From positions 2,294,001 to 2,358,000 of the forward strand of contig NZ_JAUSQU010000001.1 of the NCBI RefSeq assembly GCF_030811455.1: 64,000 nucleotides of DNA, written 5' to 3'. This DNA is from Streptosporangium lutulentum (lineage in GTDB: Bacteria > Actinomycetota > Actinomycetes > Streptosporangiales > Streptosporangiaceae). The translations under genes and the position numbers were made by a program. Numbering within the stretch: the first letter of the stretch is position 1; each line of letters opens with the position of its first letter. The notes under the pieces were generated by a model. It was not told the origin of the DNA. It was given only the letters and a program-made list of their open reading frames with translations, and did not search any database. Positions 46,950 to 60,000 of the stretch are shown here, in pieces.

Positions 46950-47909
46950 ATGACAGAGATCGGTTACACGATGATGTGTGAGCAGACGCCCGCCAGGCAA
47001 CTGGTCCGGGACGTCGCCGCGGCCGAGGAGATCGGCTTCGACTACGCGGTCATCTCCGACCACTACTTCCCCTGGCTGGAGGAGATGGGGCACTCGCCGT
47101 ACGCCTGGTCGGTGCTCGGCGCGGCGGCCCAGGTCACCGAGCGGCTGCCGCTCATGACGTATGTGACCTGCCCGATCATGCGCTACCACCCGGCGGTCGT
47201 GGCGCAGAAGGCGGCCACGATGGGCGAGCTCTCCCAGGGCCGCTTCACCCTGGGCCTCGGCGCGGGCGAGAACCTCAACGAGCACGTGATCGGCCGCGGC
47301 TGGCCGCCGGTCGACACCCGGCACGCGATGTTCGCCGAAGCGCTGCAGATCATCCGCGACCTGCTGGAGGGCGGCTACGTCACCAGGCGCGGCGAGTTCT
47401 TCAACGTCGACTCGGCCAAGCTGTTCGACCGCCCCGACGACGGCGTCCCCTTGGCGATCGCGGCCTCGGGCGAACAGTCGCTGGCGCTGGCCAGGCAGTT
47501 CGGCGACGGCCTGGTAGCGGTGGATCCCGACGCCGAGCTGGTGCGCGGGTTCGGCGGGCAGGGCAAACCGGTGTACGGCCAGTTGCCCGTCTGTTTCGAC
47601 CCGGACAGGCAGGCGGCGGTGGAACGCGCCCACCGGCTGTGGAGGTGGTCGGCGGCCGGGTGGAAGGTGATGGCCGAGCTGCCCGCACCGGTCAACTTCG
47701 CCGCCTACACCCAGAGCGTGCGGCCCGAGGACGTGGCCGCCAAAGTGCCGTGCGGCCCGGACGTCGACGCCGTCGTCCAGGCGGTGCGCGCCTACACCGA
47801 CGCCGGATTCACCCACGTCGCCCTGGTGCAGATCGGCCACGAGCACCAGGACGCCTTCCTGCAGTGGTCGGCCAAAGAACTGCTGCCCGCGCTGAGAGAA
47901 GGCACCTGA
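46950..47909 (+). CDS. F420-dependent LLM-class oxidoreductase
   Basis: 319-aa luciferase-like TIM barrel, close to F420-dependent glucose-6-phosphate dehydrogenase-type enzymes: IGYTMMCEQTPARQLVRDVAAAEEIGFDYAVISDHYFPW, CPIMRYHPAVVAQKAATMGELSQGRFTLGLGAGENLNEHV and PLAIAASGEQSLALARQFGDGLV. It uses reduced deazaflavin F420, pointing to an actinobacterial host. The substrate is unknown. It lies 104 bp upstream of the megasynthase on the same strand, so a tailoring role in that pathway is possible but not shown. ATG 46950 is used. Confidence 0.85.
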   Translation: MTEIGYTMMCEQTPARQLVRDVAAAEEIGFDYAVISDHYFPWLEEMGHSPYAWSVLGAAAQVTERLPLMTYVTCPIMRYHPAVVAQKAATMGELSQGRFTLGLGAGENLNEHVIGRGWPPVDTRHAMFAEALQIIRDLLEGGYVTRRGEFFNVDSAKLFDRPDDGVPLAIAASGEQSLALARQFGDGLVAVDPDAELVRGFGGQGKPVYGQLPVCFDPDRQAAVERAHRLWRWSAAGWKVMAELPAPVNFAAYTQSVRPEDVAAKVPCGPDVDAVVQAVRAYTDAGFTHVALVQIGHEHQDAFLQWSAKELLPALREGT

Positions 47910-48013
47910 GGATCAATCCGTCATGATGTACGGACATAGGAGGCCGTAAGCTCTTTTCCCCGCGTGGACGCGGCACGGGCTCACCACGGAGCTGGCGGGA
48001 AGGCGGGGCGGCG

Positions 48014-51000
48014 ATGCCGGGACCGGGCGATGAGACGGTGTTGCCGGATGTGCTGCTGGGAGCGGCCGAGGACGCACCGGAACAGGTCATCGTGCATGTC
48101 CGCGGTGACGGCAGCGAACGAACCGTCACCTACCGCGAACTGCGGGACGAGTCGATGCGGGTCGCCGGGGGCCTGCTCGACACGGGCCTGGCACCCGGGA
48201 GCGTCGTCCTCCTTGTCGCCGACCGCGGCGACGACTTCCAGCCCCTGTTCTGGGGCCTCCTCGCCGCCGGTCTGATCCCGGTTCCCCTGGCCCCCGACGT
48301 GCGGCGGGTGCTTCCCGTGTGGGAGTTTCTCCACCGGCCCCCGATCGCCGTCGACGCGGCCACGGCGCCGCTGCTCGCCGAGCTGGGAGACGGCGTGCGC
48401 CTCCTGCCGCTGGACGGGTTGCGCCGGGGGCGCCCGCCGGAGGTCCTCCCGGTGCGGGCGCCGGAGGACGTGGCGTTCCTGCAGTTCTCCTCGGGCAGCA
48501 CCGAGGCGCCCAAAGGCGTCGAGCTGACGCACGCCGCCGTGCTGGCCAATCTGGAGCAGATCCGCGTCGCTGCGGCGATCACACCGGATGACGTGGCGGC
48601 GAGCTGGATGCCCTACTTCCACGACATGGGACTGATCGGCACCCATCTGGTCCCGCTCTCCGCACGGCTCAAGCAGGTGAGGCTGGAGCCGCTGTCGTTC
48701 GCGAAACGGCCCGCGCTGTGGTTGGAGGCGGCGGCGCGCCACCGGGCGACGCTGCTCTCGGCGGCGAACTTCGCCCTGGCGCTGGTAGAGCGGCGGGTCG
48801 CGCGGGACACGCTCGCCCGGCTGGATCTGACGAGCGTCCGGATGATCGTGGTGGGCGCGGAGCCGATCTCCCCGACGGTGTGGCGCGCGTTCGTCCGCGG
48901 GATGCGGCCCACCGGACTCGCCGCGGAGGCGCTTCAGCCGGTCTACGGCCTCGCGGAGGCGACGCTCGCGGTCACCTTCCCGCCGCCGGGCGAGGTGGCG
49001 GAGCCGCTCGTGCTGGACCGGGCCGCGCTCGGCCGCGGGCGGGTGGCGTTCACGGAGCCGGGCCCCCACGCCGTGGAGTTGATGGACGTGGGCCGCCCCG
49101 TTCCGGGATGCGAGGTGCGGATCGTCGACGACGAGGGCAGGTCTCCGGGCGGGCGCCGGGTCGGGCACATCGAGGTTCGCGGCCCGCAGCTGGCCCGCGG
49201 TTACCACCGCTCCCCGGAGGCGACGAGGGACGCTTTCACCGACGGCTGGCTGCGCACCGGTGACATGGGGTTCCTCCACCGGGGACGGCTGTGCGTGACC
49301 GGCCGGTTCAAGGACGTCGTCTTCGTCAACGGCTCCACCCACCACGCCTCCGACCTCGAAGAGGTGGCGGCGGGCACACCGGGTCTGCCCCACGGCCCGG
49401 TCGCCGTCGTCGGCTCCGTCGACCCGGTGTCCGGCGGGGAGCGGGTCGTGGTCTTCGTCGCGGCCCGGTCGCCGGGCGCCGGCGCGACGGCCGGTGCGCC
49501 GGGCGAGGTCGCGGCCCGGGTCGGTGAGGCGCTGGGACACGACGACGTACGGGTACTGGCGTTGCCCGCCCGGGCGTTCCCGCGCACCACGAGCGGGAAG
49601 CTGCGCCGGGCGGTGATGCGAGAGCGCTTCGAGTCGGGGTCGTACGCGGAGTTCGAGGTCCACCGGGCAACGGGCGCCGGCCCCGCGGCGGACGCGCCCG
49701 GCGGTTCGGTCCCGGTCCGGAGCGCCGATGCGGGCGGCGGGGCCGCGGGGTCGCCGGTGCCTCGTTCTCGCCGGGACGTCGAGTCCGCCGTTCTCGGCGT
49801 CTGGGCCCGGGTCCTGGACCTGCCCGCCGCGAGGATCGGGCCGCACGACCGGTTCTTCGCCCTCGGGGGCTCGTCGCTCAAGGCCATGCAGGTGCTCGCC
49901 GCCGTGGAGGACGTGTTCGGGGTTTCCCTGCGGCCGTCCGACATGCGCGACCACGACACCGTGGCCGCGCTCGCCGGCCAGGTCCTGACCGCCGACGGCC
50001 TCGCGCGAGGTGACGAGCCGGAGCGGCCGGGAGACGGCCGCGGCGTCCCGGTGATCGCCGTGACCGCGATGGCGTGCCGTTTCCCCGGCGCCGACACGCC
50101 CGAGGCGTTCTGGAACCACCTCGCGGAAGGCCGCGACGCCGTCACCGGCGTGCCCGCCGGGCGGTGGCCGGACCCGGCGGACGCGGACTCCCGGTGGGGC
50201 GCGTTCCTCGACGACCCGGCCGCCTTCGACGCCGGATACTTCGGCATCGGGGAGGAGGAGGCCCGCGCGACCGATCCGCAGGCGCGGCTCTTCCTCGAAC
50301 TCGCCCATGAGGCCCTGGAACGGGCCGGATACGCGGGGCCGAGGCGGCGGGGCCGCCGGGTGGGCGTGTTCGCCGCGGCGGGGGAAAGCGGATACCGGCG
50401 GCTGCTCGAACAGGCGCATGGAGAGACAGAGCCGCCCTCCTCGGCGCTGACCGGGAACCTGACCGGCCTCCTCGCCGGCCGGGTCGCGCACTGCCTGGAC
50501 CTGACCGGCCCCGCGCTCGTCGTCGACACCGCCTGCTCGTCCGCGCTTGTCGCGCTGCACCTGGCGCGCCGCAGTCTGCAGCAGGGCGAATGCGACATCG
50601 CCGTTGTCGGCGGCGTCCACCTCAACCTCACCCCCGACGGATACGCGTCGCTGGAAAGGTCCCACGCCCTGTCACCGACCGGGCGTTGCCGCACGTTCAG
50701 TGCCACGGCCGACGGTTTCGTCCCGGGGGAGGGCGGCGCGGCCGTCGTGCTGATGCGCCTCGACGACGCGGAACGGGCCGACGATCCGATCCTGGCGGTG
50801 CTGCGCGGCACCGCGGTGAACAACGACGGCCACTCGCTGAGCCTGATGGCGCCCAATCCGCTGACGCAACGGGAGGTCATCGCCCAGGCGTACCGTGAGG
50901 CGGGCGTCGACCCCGGCAGCGTGTCCTACGTGGAGGCCCACGGCACCGGTACGCCGATCGGCGACCCCGTCGAGGTGGGTTCCCTCACGCACGCCCTGCC

Positions 51001-54000
51001 GCCGCGCACCGACGGACGTCCCCGGCTGCTCGGTTCGGTGAAGACCAACCTCGGACATCTTCTCAACGCCGCCGGCATGCCCGGCCTGGTGAAGGTGCTG
51101 CTGGCGCTCGGACATCGGCAGCTACCCCCGTCCCTGCACCACTCACCGCTCGCGCCGGACCTGAACCCGGGCCGATCGGGCTTCGCGGTGGTGAGCGGGT
51201 TACGCGAGTGGGACGTGCCCGGCCCCCTGATCGCCGGCGTCAACGCGTTCGGGTTCGGCGGTACCAACGCCCACGCCATTCTGGAGGAGCCGCCCGCCCG
51301 GCGACCGCCCCCTTCGTCCGTCTCCGCGCGTCCGCGGCTGCTCACGCTGTCGGCACGCAGCGCCGAGAGCCTGCGCGCCGCCACGGCCGATCTCGCGCGG
51401 CATCTGCGTGAGCACCCGGAGCTCGACGAGGGCGATGTCTGCGCCGCCGTCGCCACGGCCCGCGACGAGGGGCCTCACCGGATCGCCGTGGTGGCCGACG
51501 GCGATCTCGCCGCGCGCCTTGAGGAAGCCCCGGCGAGCCGCCTTCCGGGGACCCGGCCACGGGTGGTCTTCCTGCTGCCGGGACAGGGGGCGCAACGCCC
51601 GGGACAGGCTCGTGCCCTGTACGCGGACGCGCCGGTGTTCCGGGACGTCCTCGACGAGGCGTCCGAACTCGCCGGTGAGGTCGGCGGGCGCAGCCTGTCG
51701 GCCTGGTGCCTGGATCCCGGCGTCCTCCCCACCGAGCTCACCCGGACCGAGGTCGCCCAGCCGCTGCTCGTCGCGTACGGTGTCGCGCTTGCCCGCCAGT
51801 TGCGCGCATGGGGCATCGCGCCGGACGCCGTCGCCGGACACAGCGTCGGTGAGATCGCCGCCGCCTGCGTCGCAGGGCGGCTCACGCTCGCCGATGCCGT
51901 ACGGTTCGCCGCCGAGCGCGGGCGTCTGATGCGGGACCTGTGCGTCCCGGGCGCCATGGCCGCCGTACGCGGAGGGGAGGAGACCGTCGCCGCGCTGGTG
52001 GCCGATTCGCGGGGCGCGCTGAGCGTGGCCGCGATCAACGCCTCTGCCCAGGTGGTCGTCGCCGGGACGCCGGAGGCCGTCGACCGTGCCGTGCGCGAGC
52101 TGACCGCCCAGGGCGTGGCCGCGCGCCGGCTGGAGGTGTCCCGGGCGTTCCACTCCCCGCTGATGGACCCCGCGCTCGGGCCGCTGGCCGAGGCGGCCGC
52201 CTCCCTGACCCTCCACCCGTCCGTCACACCGCTGATGAGCACGGTCACCGCCGAGTGGCAGCCGGTCCTCTCCCCGGAGTACCTGCGGGAGCACGCGGCG
52301 CGGCCGGTCCGCTTCGGCGCCGCCGTGGAGCGTCTGCTCGACGACGGATACGACACCTTCCTGGAACTCGGCCCCGCCCCCATCCTGAGCGGGCCCGTCC
52401 GCACGGTCGCGGCGGCACACGCGCAAGGGGCCGGCGCCGTCGTGCTGGCAGCCGGGAACGAGGACGGCGCGCGCGGCCTGCTGGAGACGGCGGGCAGGCT
52501 CTGGCAGCGCGGCGTGAGCCTGGACCGCACGGCGCTGGACGCCGGACGCGCACGTCTCGCCGTGCCCACCTACCCCTTCCATCGCCGGCGGTACTGGCCG
52601 GCGTCCGCGCCCCGGCGGTTGCTGCACCGGTTCGTGTGGGACGACGCGCCGCTGACCGTCGGACCCGAGCCACGCACGGTGCTCCTGGCCGGTCCGGACT
52701 GCCCGCTCTCTCGCGCGCTGGCGGACCGGCTCGCGCGGCGCGGCGTCGCTGTGCGGCGGGAGGGGGACCCGCTTCCGGAGGGGGCGCCGCGTCCGGACGT
52801 CGCCGTCCTCCTCCCCGGCCCCGCCACGGAGCCCGACTCGGCGGCGGCGCTGGACACCGCGCAGCTCACCATGGTGAAAGACCTTCAGGACCTGCTGCCC
52901 CGGCTCGCTCGGGACCGGCCCCGGGTTCTCGTCGTGACCGAGGACGTCCACGCCACCGGAGTGGCACCGGAACGCCTGCGCCCGGAGCAGGCGGTGCTCA
53001 TCGGGCTGGCGCTCGCGCTGCCCGAGGAGCTTCCCGGCGTCGTGGTCCGGAGCGTCGACCTGTCCTCCCTGGACGGCGTCGCCGCGCACCTCGCCGCGCT
53101 CGACCGGGAACTGGCCGCCCGGGAAGGGACGCGGGACGGCGGGGCTCCCGCCGGGAACGCGGGCGCCGTCGCCTGGCGTGCGGGCCGGCGCCTCCGCCGT
53201 GTCACCGAGGCCGTCGCCGCGGCGCCGGCGGACCTGCCCGCCGACGGGGTGTACCTGATCACCGGAGGCGCCGGTGGGATGGGGAGCGCGCTCGCGCGCG
53301 ACCTCGCCGATCGCGGCCGGCCGACGCTGGTGCTGACCGGCCGCTCGCCGCGACCGCCCGCCGGGCTGCTGTCCGACCTCCGGGCACGCGGCGCCGTCGC
53401 GGAGTACCGCGTCGCCGACGTGTCGTGCGAGGCCGACGTCGACGCCGTCCTGGCGGACCTGCCACGCCTGGACGGAGTGTTCCACGCGGCCGGGGTGGTA
53501 CGGCCGGGGACACTGCGCGCCAAGTCCCTCCAGGAGGTGGCCGAGGGCCTGGCCGCCAAGACGCGGGGCGGCTACCTCCTGGCACGCGGGCTCCGGCGTC
53601 ACGGTCTGCGCCCCGTGGTCTGCGTGGCCTTCTCCTCGGTCTCCTCGGTGCTGCCGGGCCTGGCCGGAGCACTCGGCGACTACGCGGCGGCCAACGCGTA
53701 CCTCGACGCCTTCGCCGCCGCCGAGCGCGCCGCCGGCCGTCCGTGGCAGGCGCTGAACTTCGCCGCGTTCGCCGGGACCGGCCTGGCCGCGAAGACGGGC
53801 GTACCGGCGGGCGGCGCCGTCCGCGGGCCCAAGCCCCTGGCCGTCGCCACCGCACTGGAGGCGCTGCGTGACGCCTGCGGCGTCGAGGCCGCCCAGCTCC
53901 TGATCGCCGAACTGGAGCCGGGCTCCCCGTCACGTCCGCGCGCCGGCGTCGGCACAGGAGCGCCCGCGGTCGCCCGTGCGCCCGTTCCCGTGCCCACGGC

Positions 54001-57000
54001 GCGTACGGAGGGGCGGGCCGAGGAGGAGAACAGCGTGCCGGCCGTCCTGCGGCGGCTGGTGGCCGTGGCGCTCCGGCGCGGCCCCGACGACCTCGGCGAC
54101 GACGAGTCGCTTCTTGGCCTCGGCCTCGACTCGCTCACGGCCGTCGATCTCGTCAAGCGGCTGGAGAGGGAACTGGACCGCTCGCTGCCGATCACGCTGT
54201 TCTTCGAGCACCGGACCCTGCGCGAGCTCGCGGCGCACCTCCAGACCGGCGAGCCGCACCGGGGCGACGCTCCCCGGGACGACCGGGAGGCGGTGGCCGA
54301 CGGCGCCCCCTTCCCCCTGACGCCGGTGCAGCTCGCCTTCCACACCCAGGCCCGCCTGCATCCGGACGTCGCCGCCTACGGCTACGTGCGCCAGACCGTC
54401 ACCGGTCCGCTCAGCCCCGAGCTGCTGGGCCGGGCGCTGGGGCACCTCGCCGACCGCCACCCCATGCTCCGTCTCCGCGTCCGTCCCGATGACGCCGCAC
54501 CCACGCAGATCGCCGTCCCCTCCGGCCACGGCCCGGTGCCCGGCTGGTACGACGTCCGCCCGCTCTCCGGCGCGGGTGAGAACCGCGAGGAGCTGGAGGC
54601 CCTCGAAGCGGCACTGTGCAACCGCCCCTTCGACCTCGCCGAGGCGCCGGTGCGCGCGCTGCTCGCACACACCGCCACCGGTATCGCTCACCTCGTCCTT
54701 GTCGTCCACCACGTCGCCGCCGACGGTTTCAGCCTCAACCTCCTCTGTGAGGAACTGTGGACCGTCTACACCGCGCTCGCGCGGGGCGGAACCCCCGCCC
54801 TGCCCCCGCCCGGCACGACGTTCTCCGCCTACGCCGCCCACGTGCGCGAGGAACGGTCGGGGGCGGCCTTCGCCGAGGACCTGGCGTACTGGCGCGGGAC
54901 ACTCGCCCCCGGAGGCGAGCCCCTCGCCCTTCCCTACGACGGTGATCCGCGCGGACTTCCCCGGCCCCCGCTGCTCGCGCATCAGGTCGCCGTCGGCCCG
55001 GAGCTGTCGGCCGCGTTGCGCGACCTCGCCGCGGCGCACGGCGTCTCCCTGTTCCATCTGCTGCTCGCCGCGTACATGCGCTGTCTGTCCCGATGGAGCG
55101 GTGACCGGCGTGACGTGACCGTGAACGTCGCCCGGGCCCGCCGCGACATCCGGCTTCCCGGGGTCGAGCGGATCGTCGGCCCGCTGGCGGACACCCTGCC
55201 GGTGTCGGCCAGGGTCGATCCGGACGAACCCGCGCACGCGCTCGCGGCACGGCTCCTGGACATCTGGTCCGCGGGGGAGAGGCACGCCCGGCTCACCAGC
55301 CTGGATCTGGCCCGGCTGCTGCCCGCGGACGGCGCCGGACCCCGTACGGCCGGCCCCGCGTCGTTCAGCTTCGCGCGTTTCCCGGCCTCCCTCGATCCCG
55401 GCTGCCCGGTGGACGTCCGGCCGGCCGCGGCGGGAACCGCTTCGGCCGCCACGCGGCTGAGCCTGCTGGGCTGGGAGTCAGGCGGCGAACTGCGCTTTTC
55501 CTGGAACTTCCCCTCGCGGCTGTTCGATCGCACGACGATCGAAAGGCTGGCCCGGGAACACCTGGCCGAACTCACCGCGATCGGCCTCCCCGGGAACCCG
55601 AAGGAGACGCGGGCCGAGCCGCGGGTCACGGCACCGCGCGTGGGCGTCGTCGCGCGGCTGTGCGCCCGATTCCGCGCGACTCCCGGCGAGGTCGCCGTCG
55701 ACACGGGCGAGACCACCGTGACCTACGCCGGGCTCGACCGCGCTTCCGCGGCCCTCGCCGCCCGGCTGTGCGCCGCCGGCGTCGCCCCGGGCGACCTGGT
55801 GGGGTTGCTCACCGAGCCCGGCGCCGACACCGTGGCGGGTGTCGTCGGGATTCTCCGTGCGGGCGCCGGATGGGTACCGCTGGACGCCACGCATCCGCCC
55901 TCGCGGCTGGCCGATCAGCTGAAACGGTCCGGGGCGCGGGCCCTCGTCTGCCATGACGCGACCCGCGTCCCGGCGACGACGCTCGCCGAGGCCGCGTCCG
56001 TCGCGCTCGTCACCGTCGGCGGCCGGATGCCCGCGCCGCCGTACGACGGCGGCGCGGGGGCGCAGGCCACCGACCCTGACGCGTTCGCGTACGTGATCTT
56101 CACCTCGGGCTCCACCGGCCGCCCCAAGGCGGTGCCGATCACGCACAGGTCGATGGAGAACTACCTGGACTGGGCACTGGCCACGTTCGGCTATCACCGC
56201 GGCGACCGGCTCGCCCAGACCGCCTCCGTGTGCTTCGACGCCTCGGTGCGCCAGCTCCTGGCGCCGCTGCTCGTCGGCGCCACCGTGGTCACCGTGCCCC
56301 GGCACCTCCTCCGGGACCCCGAGGCCCTGCTGGACCGAGTCGAGCGGGGCCGGATCTCCGTGTGGAGCTCCGTGCCCACCCTGTGGTCGCGGCTTCTCGA
56401 AGCGGCGGAGACCCGGGTGCGAAGCGGCGCGCCGTTGCCGGACCTGTCGGGGCTGCGATGGATCCACGTGGGCGGCGAGGCGCTGCCCGCCGCCCACGTC
56501 AGGCGCTGGTACGACCTGTTCGGACCGGGCCACCGGATCGCCAACCTGTACGGGCCCACCGAGGCGACCGTCAACGCGACCTTCCACGTCATCGGCACCC
56601 GTCCCGCCGACGACGTGCTCACCCTGCCGATCGGCCGTCCCCTCACCGGGACGCGGGTCGAGGTGGTGGCCCCGGACGGCCGGCGTTGCGCCCCGGGTGA
56701 GCCCGGCGAACTCCTCATCTCCGGGGTGGGTCTCACTCCGGGATACCTGGGCGAGCCCGAACTGACGGCCGCCGCGTTCACGGAGCGCGACGGGCGGCGC
56801 TGGTACCGAAGCGGCGACCGGGTTCTCCGCGGCCCGGACGGGGAGCTGGAGTTCCTCGGGCGCGTCGACGACCAGGTGAAGACACGTGGGCACAGGGTGG
56901 AACCCGGCGAGATCGAGGCGGTCCTGCAGACACATCCCGCTGTGGCCCGTGCCGCCGTCGTCGTCCACGACGATCGGCTCGCCGCCTTCGTCGAATGCCG

Positions 57001-60000
57001 GGCGGGCGCCTCGGCGCCGGAGGCCACGGCCCTGCGCGCGCATCTGGCCCGGACCCTGCCGGCGTACATGCTCCCGTCCCGCATCCGCATCGTCGACGTG
57101 CTTCCTCTGACGGGTACCGGCAAGGTCGACCGCAGCGGGCTCGGCGTGCCCGCGCCCCGGCCCGCCACCGCCGAGAGCGCCATGGACACCGCCGAGGGCG
57201 CCGCGGATCGGCCGCCCGCCGCGGGCATCGCCGAGGGCGCCGTGCACACCGCCGAGGGCGTCGCCGACCGGCCGCCCGCCTCGGCCGGCGACGCTCCGGG
57301 GACCTCTCCGGTGACGCCGACCGAGCTCCTGCTGGCACGGATCTGGTCCGAACTCCTCGACGTGCCACGGATCGGCAGGGACGACGACTTCTTCGCGCTG
57401 GGCGGGGACTCGATCCTCGTCCTCCAGGTGTTCGCGCGGCTGCGGGAGGAGATCCCCGTGCTGCCCAGGCCCACCGTCGTCTACACCCATGGCACGCTCG
57501 GCGCCCTGGCCGCCGCCGTGGACAGCGCCTCCGTGGAGGACACCTCGCCGGACGACGCCCCGGCGGGGGACTCCACGGCGGGCGACTCCACGGAGGGCGA
57601 CGGAGACCGCCGGCAAGGTGGCCTCCACCCGTCCCGCGCCGACCGCACGGGTCCTTCCCCGTTCCCGCTCACCCCCTCGCAGCGCGGCTTCCTGCTCGCC
57701 GAGGCGATGGCGCCCGACGCCGACCCGGCATGGCTGGCCCGCATGAGGGTGCACGGACGGCTGGATCCGGACCTGTTCCAGCGCGCGGTCGACACCTGCG
57801 TCGTTCGTCATCCCATGCTGCGGACCGTCTTCCCCGCCGGTGCGCGCCCTCCGGTCCAGCAGGAACTTCCGCCCGCCCTGCGGCTCCCCGTCGTCTTCGA
57901 GACCCTGGCCGACCCCGGGCTGTTGCCGTCGAGGGTCGCCGAGGAACGCGAACGCCACCTCGAGTCATGGGCGTGGCCGCTGCTGCGGCTGCGGCTGATC
58001 ACCCTCGCGCCCGACGAGCACGTGCTGGTCGTCCACGCCCATCATCTGATCGGGGACGGATACAGCGTGGCGCTCCTGGGCGGTGAGCTGCTCGCCGCGT
58101 ACGACCGTCTCCTGCGGGGTGGCACCGAGCCTCCCCCGCTTCGCGGCACCTTCCGCGACCATGTGGCCCTGCTGGAGCGCGCGACGACGACCCCCGCCCG
58201 GCGCGCGCGGCTCGCCGCCCCGTACCGGCGTCCGGTCCTCGGAAGGACCCGCGAGGGTTTCGTGCCGGCGTCGCCGTATCGATGCACCGGGTTCACGCTC
58301 GACGCGAACCGGGTGGCGGTCCTGCGCCGGGTCGCCGGCGAGGCGGGGACGACGCTCTTCGTCTCGCTGCTCACCGCGTACTACCGGACCCTGGCCGCCG
58401 TCACCGGGCAGGACGACCTCATCCTCGGACTGGCCGTCACCGGTCGCGACCACGCGTTGCCCGACGCGCACCTCGTGTTCGGGCCCTTCGCCACCGCCGT
58501 GCCGCTGCGTCCGGGCCCGCCGCACGGAGAGGGCGCGACCACGCGCACCTTCGCCGAGGACCTGCGCGGGGTCGCCGCCGAGGTGACGGCCGCCCGCACC
58601 GAAGGCGGCGAGGGCATCCACGGGGGCGGGGGGGTGCCGGCGGCCGCCCGGTTCTTCTTCACCTTTCTCGACTTCTCCGCACTCGGGCCGCTGAGCGGTG
58701 ACGCGTTGACCCTGTCGTGGGACGACACGGATCCCGAACTCACCCCGCCGCCGATGGGCACCGACACGTTCCTGGCCGTGCGGCCGGTCGGGACCGGAGA
58801 GCTGCGGCTGGTGCTGAGGGCTTCGGCCGCGGCCTTCACGGAGGCGGACTTCGACGCGTTCGCGCGTGCGTTGGGGGAGGAACTCACCAGAGCCGCGGAC
58901 GAGGCCGTGGATCCCGTCCGTCCGGCCGGCGCCGTCAAGGCGGCGGGGACGGTCGACGCGGCGGGCGCCTTGGACGCCGCGCTCGTCGGATACCTCCCCG
59001 CACCCGGGCACCTCGCCTCACTCGCCGGATCCGCGGCCGTCTCGTTGCCGCGTGAACGGCTAAGGGATCTCCTCTTCCCCGAAGGGCGCCCCCGTCTGGT
59101 CGAGGAGATCGGCACCCCCTTGGGCCGTTCCGGATTCATCTGTCTCCCGTTGTTCGCCGACGAACTTCCGGTCGTCCCCGATCTGGCCGCGCGCACCGCC
59201 GGGGCGGTGGAGTACGCCGCCTCGCTGGGGGCCCGCTGCGTCTCGCTCGCCGGAATGATCCCCTCGCTCACCGGCTACGGATTCGACGTCCTGCGGGAGA
59301 CGAAGACCCGAGCGGCTGTCACCACCGGTCATGCGGCGACCGTCGTGTCCGTGGTCAAGACCGTCCACGCCGCGCTCGAACGGTCGAGGTACACCCTCGG
59401 TGAACTCACCGTCGCGGTGGTCGGTCTGGGCTCGATCGGCCGGGCGTCGCTCGAACTGCTCCTGACCCTCGCCGAGCGGCCACCCGCCCGGCTGCTCCTG
59501 TGTGACGTCGCGGGGAGCGCACCCCGTCTCACGGAACTGGCCGGTGAGCTGGTCGGCCGTGACCTGGCCGGAGCCGTCGAGGTACACGAGTCCGACCCGG
59601 AGCTGCCGGACGTCGTGTACGAGTCGGCTCTCCTCGTCACCGCGGTCAGCGGCGGTGGCGCGCCGCTCGACGTGGAGCGGCTGCGGCCCGGCGCGATCGT
59701 CGTCGACGACTCCTTCCCGCACTGCTTCGACACGGGGAAGGCCCTGGCCAGGATGGCGGAACGACGTGACGCGCTGACGGTGGGCGGCGGCCTGCTGGCG
59801 ATCCGTGACGTCGAGCGGCGGATCGCCGAGGGGCTGCCTCCGGCCGCGGCGGCGGGATACGCGGCGCAACCCTGGCTTCCCGGCACGATCGCCTCCTGCC
59901 GCCTCGAATCGCTCCTCTGGGCCGCCCGCCCCGGCCTTCCCCTGGTACACGGCCTGGTGGACGTCTCACCGGCCCTTGCCTACTGGAAGGAGATGGAGGC

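Noticed and set aside
47981..57958. Long minus-strand open frames opposite the megasynthase (for example 47981-50665, 51200-53602, 53930-55285, 55478-57958)
   Set aside because: They are shadows of third-position GC bias in the sense gene; their translations are low-complexity Arg/Gly/Pro-rich and lack any family motif.
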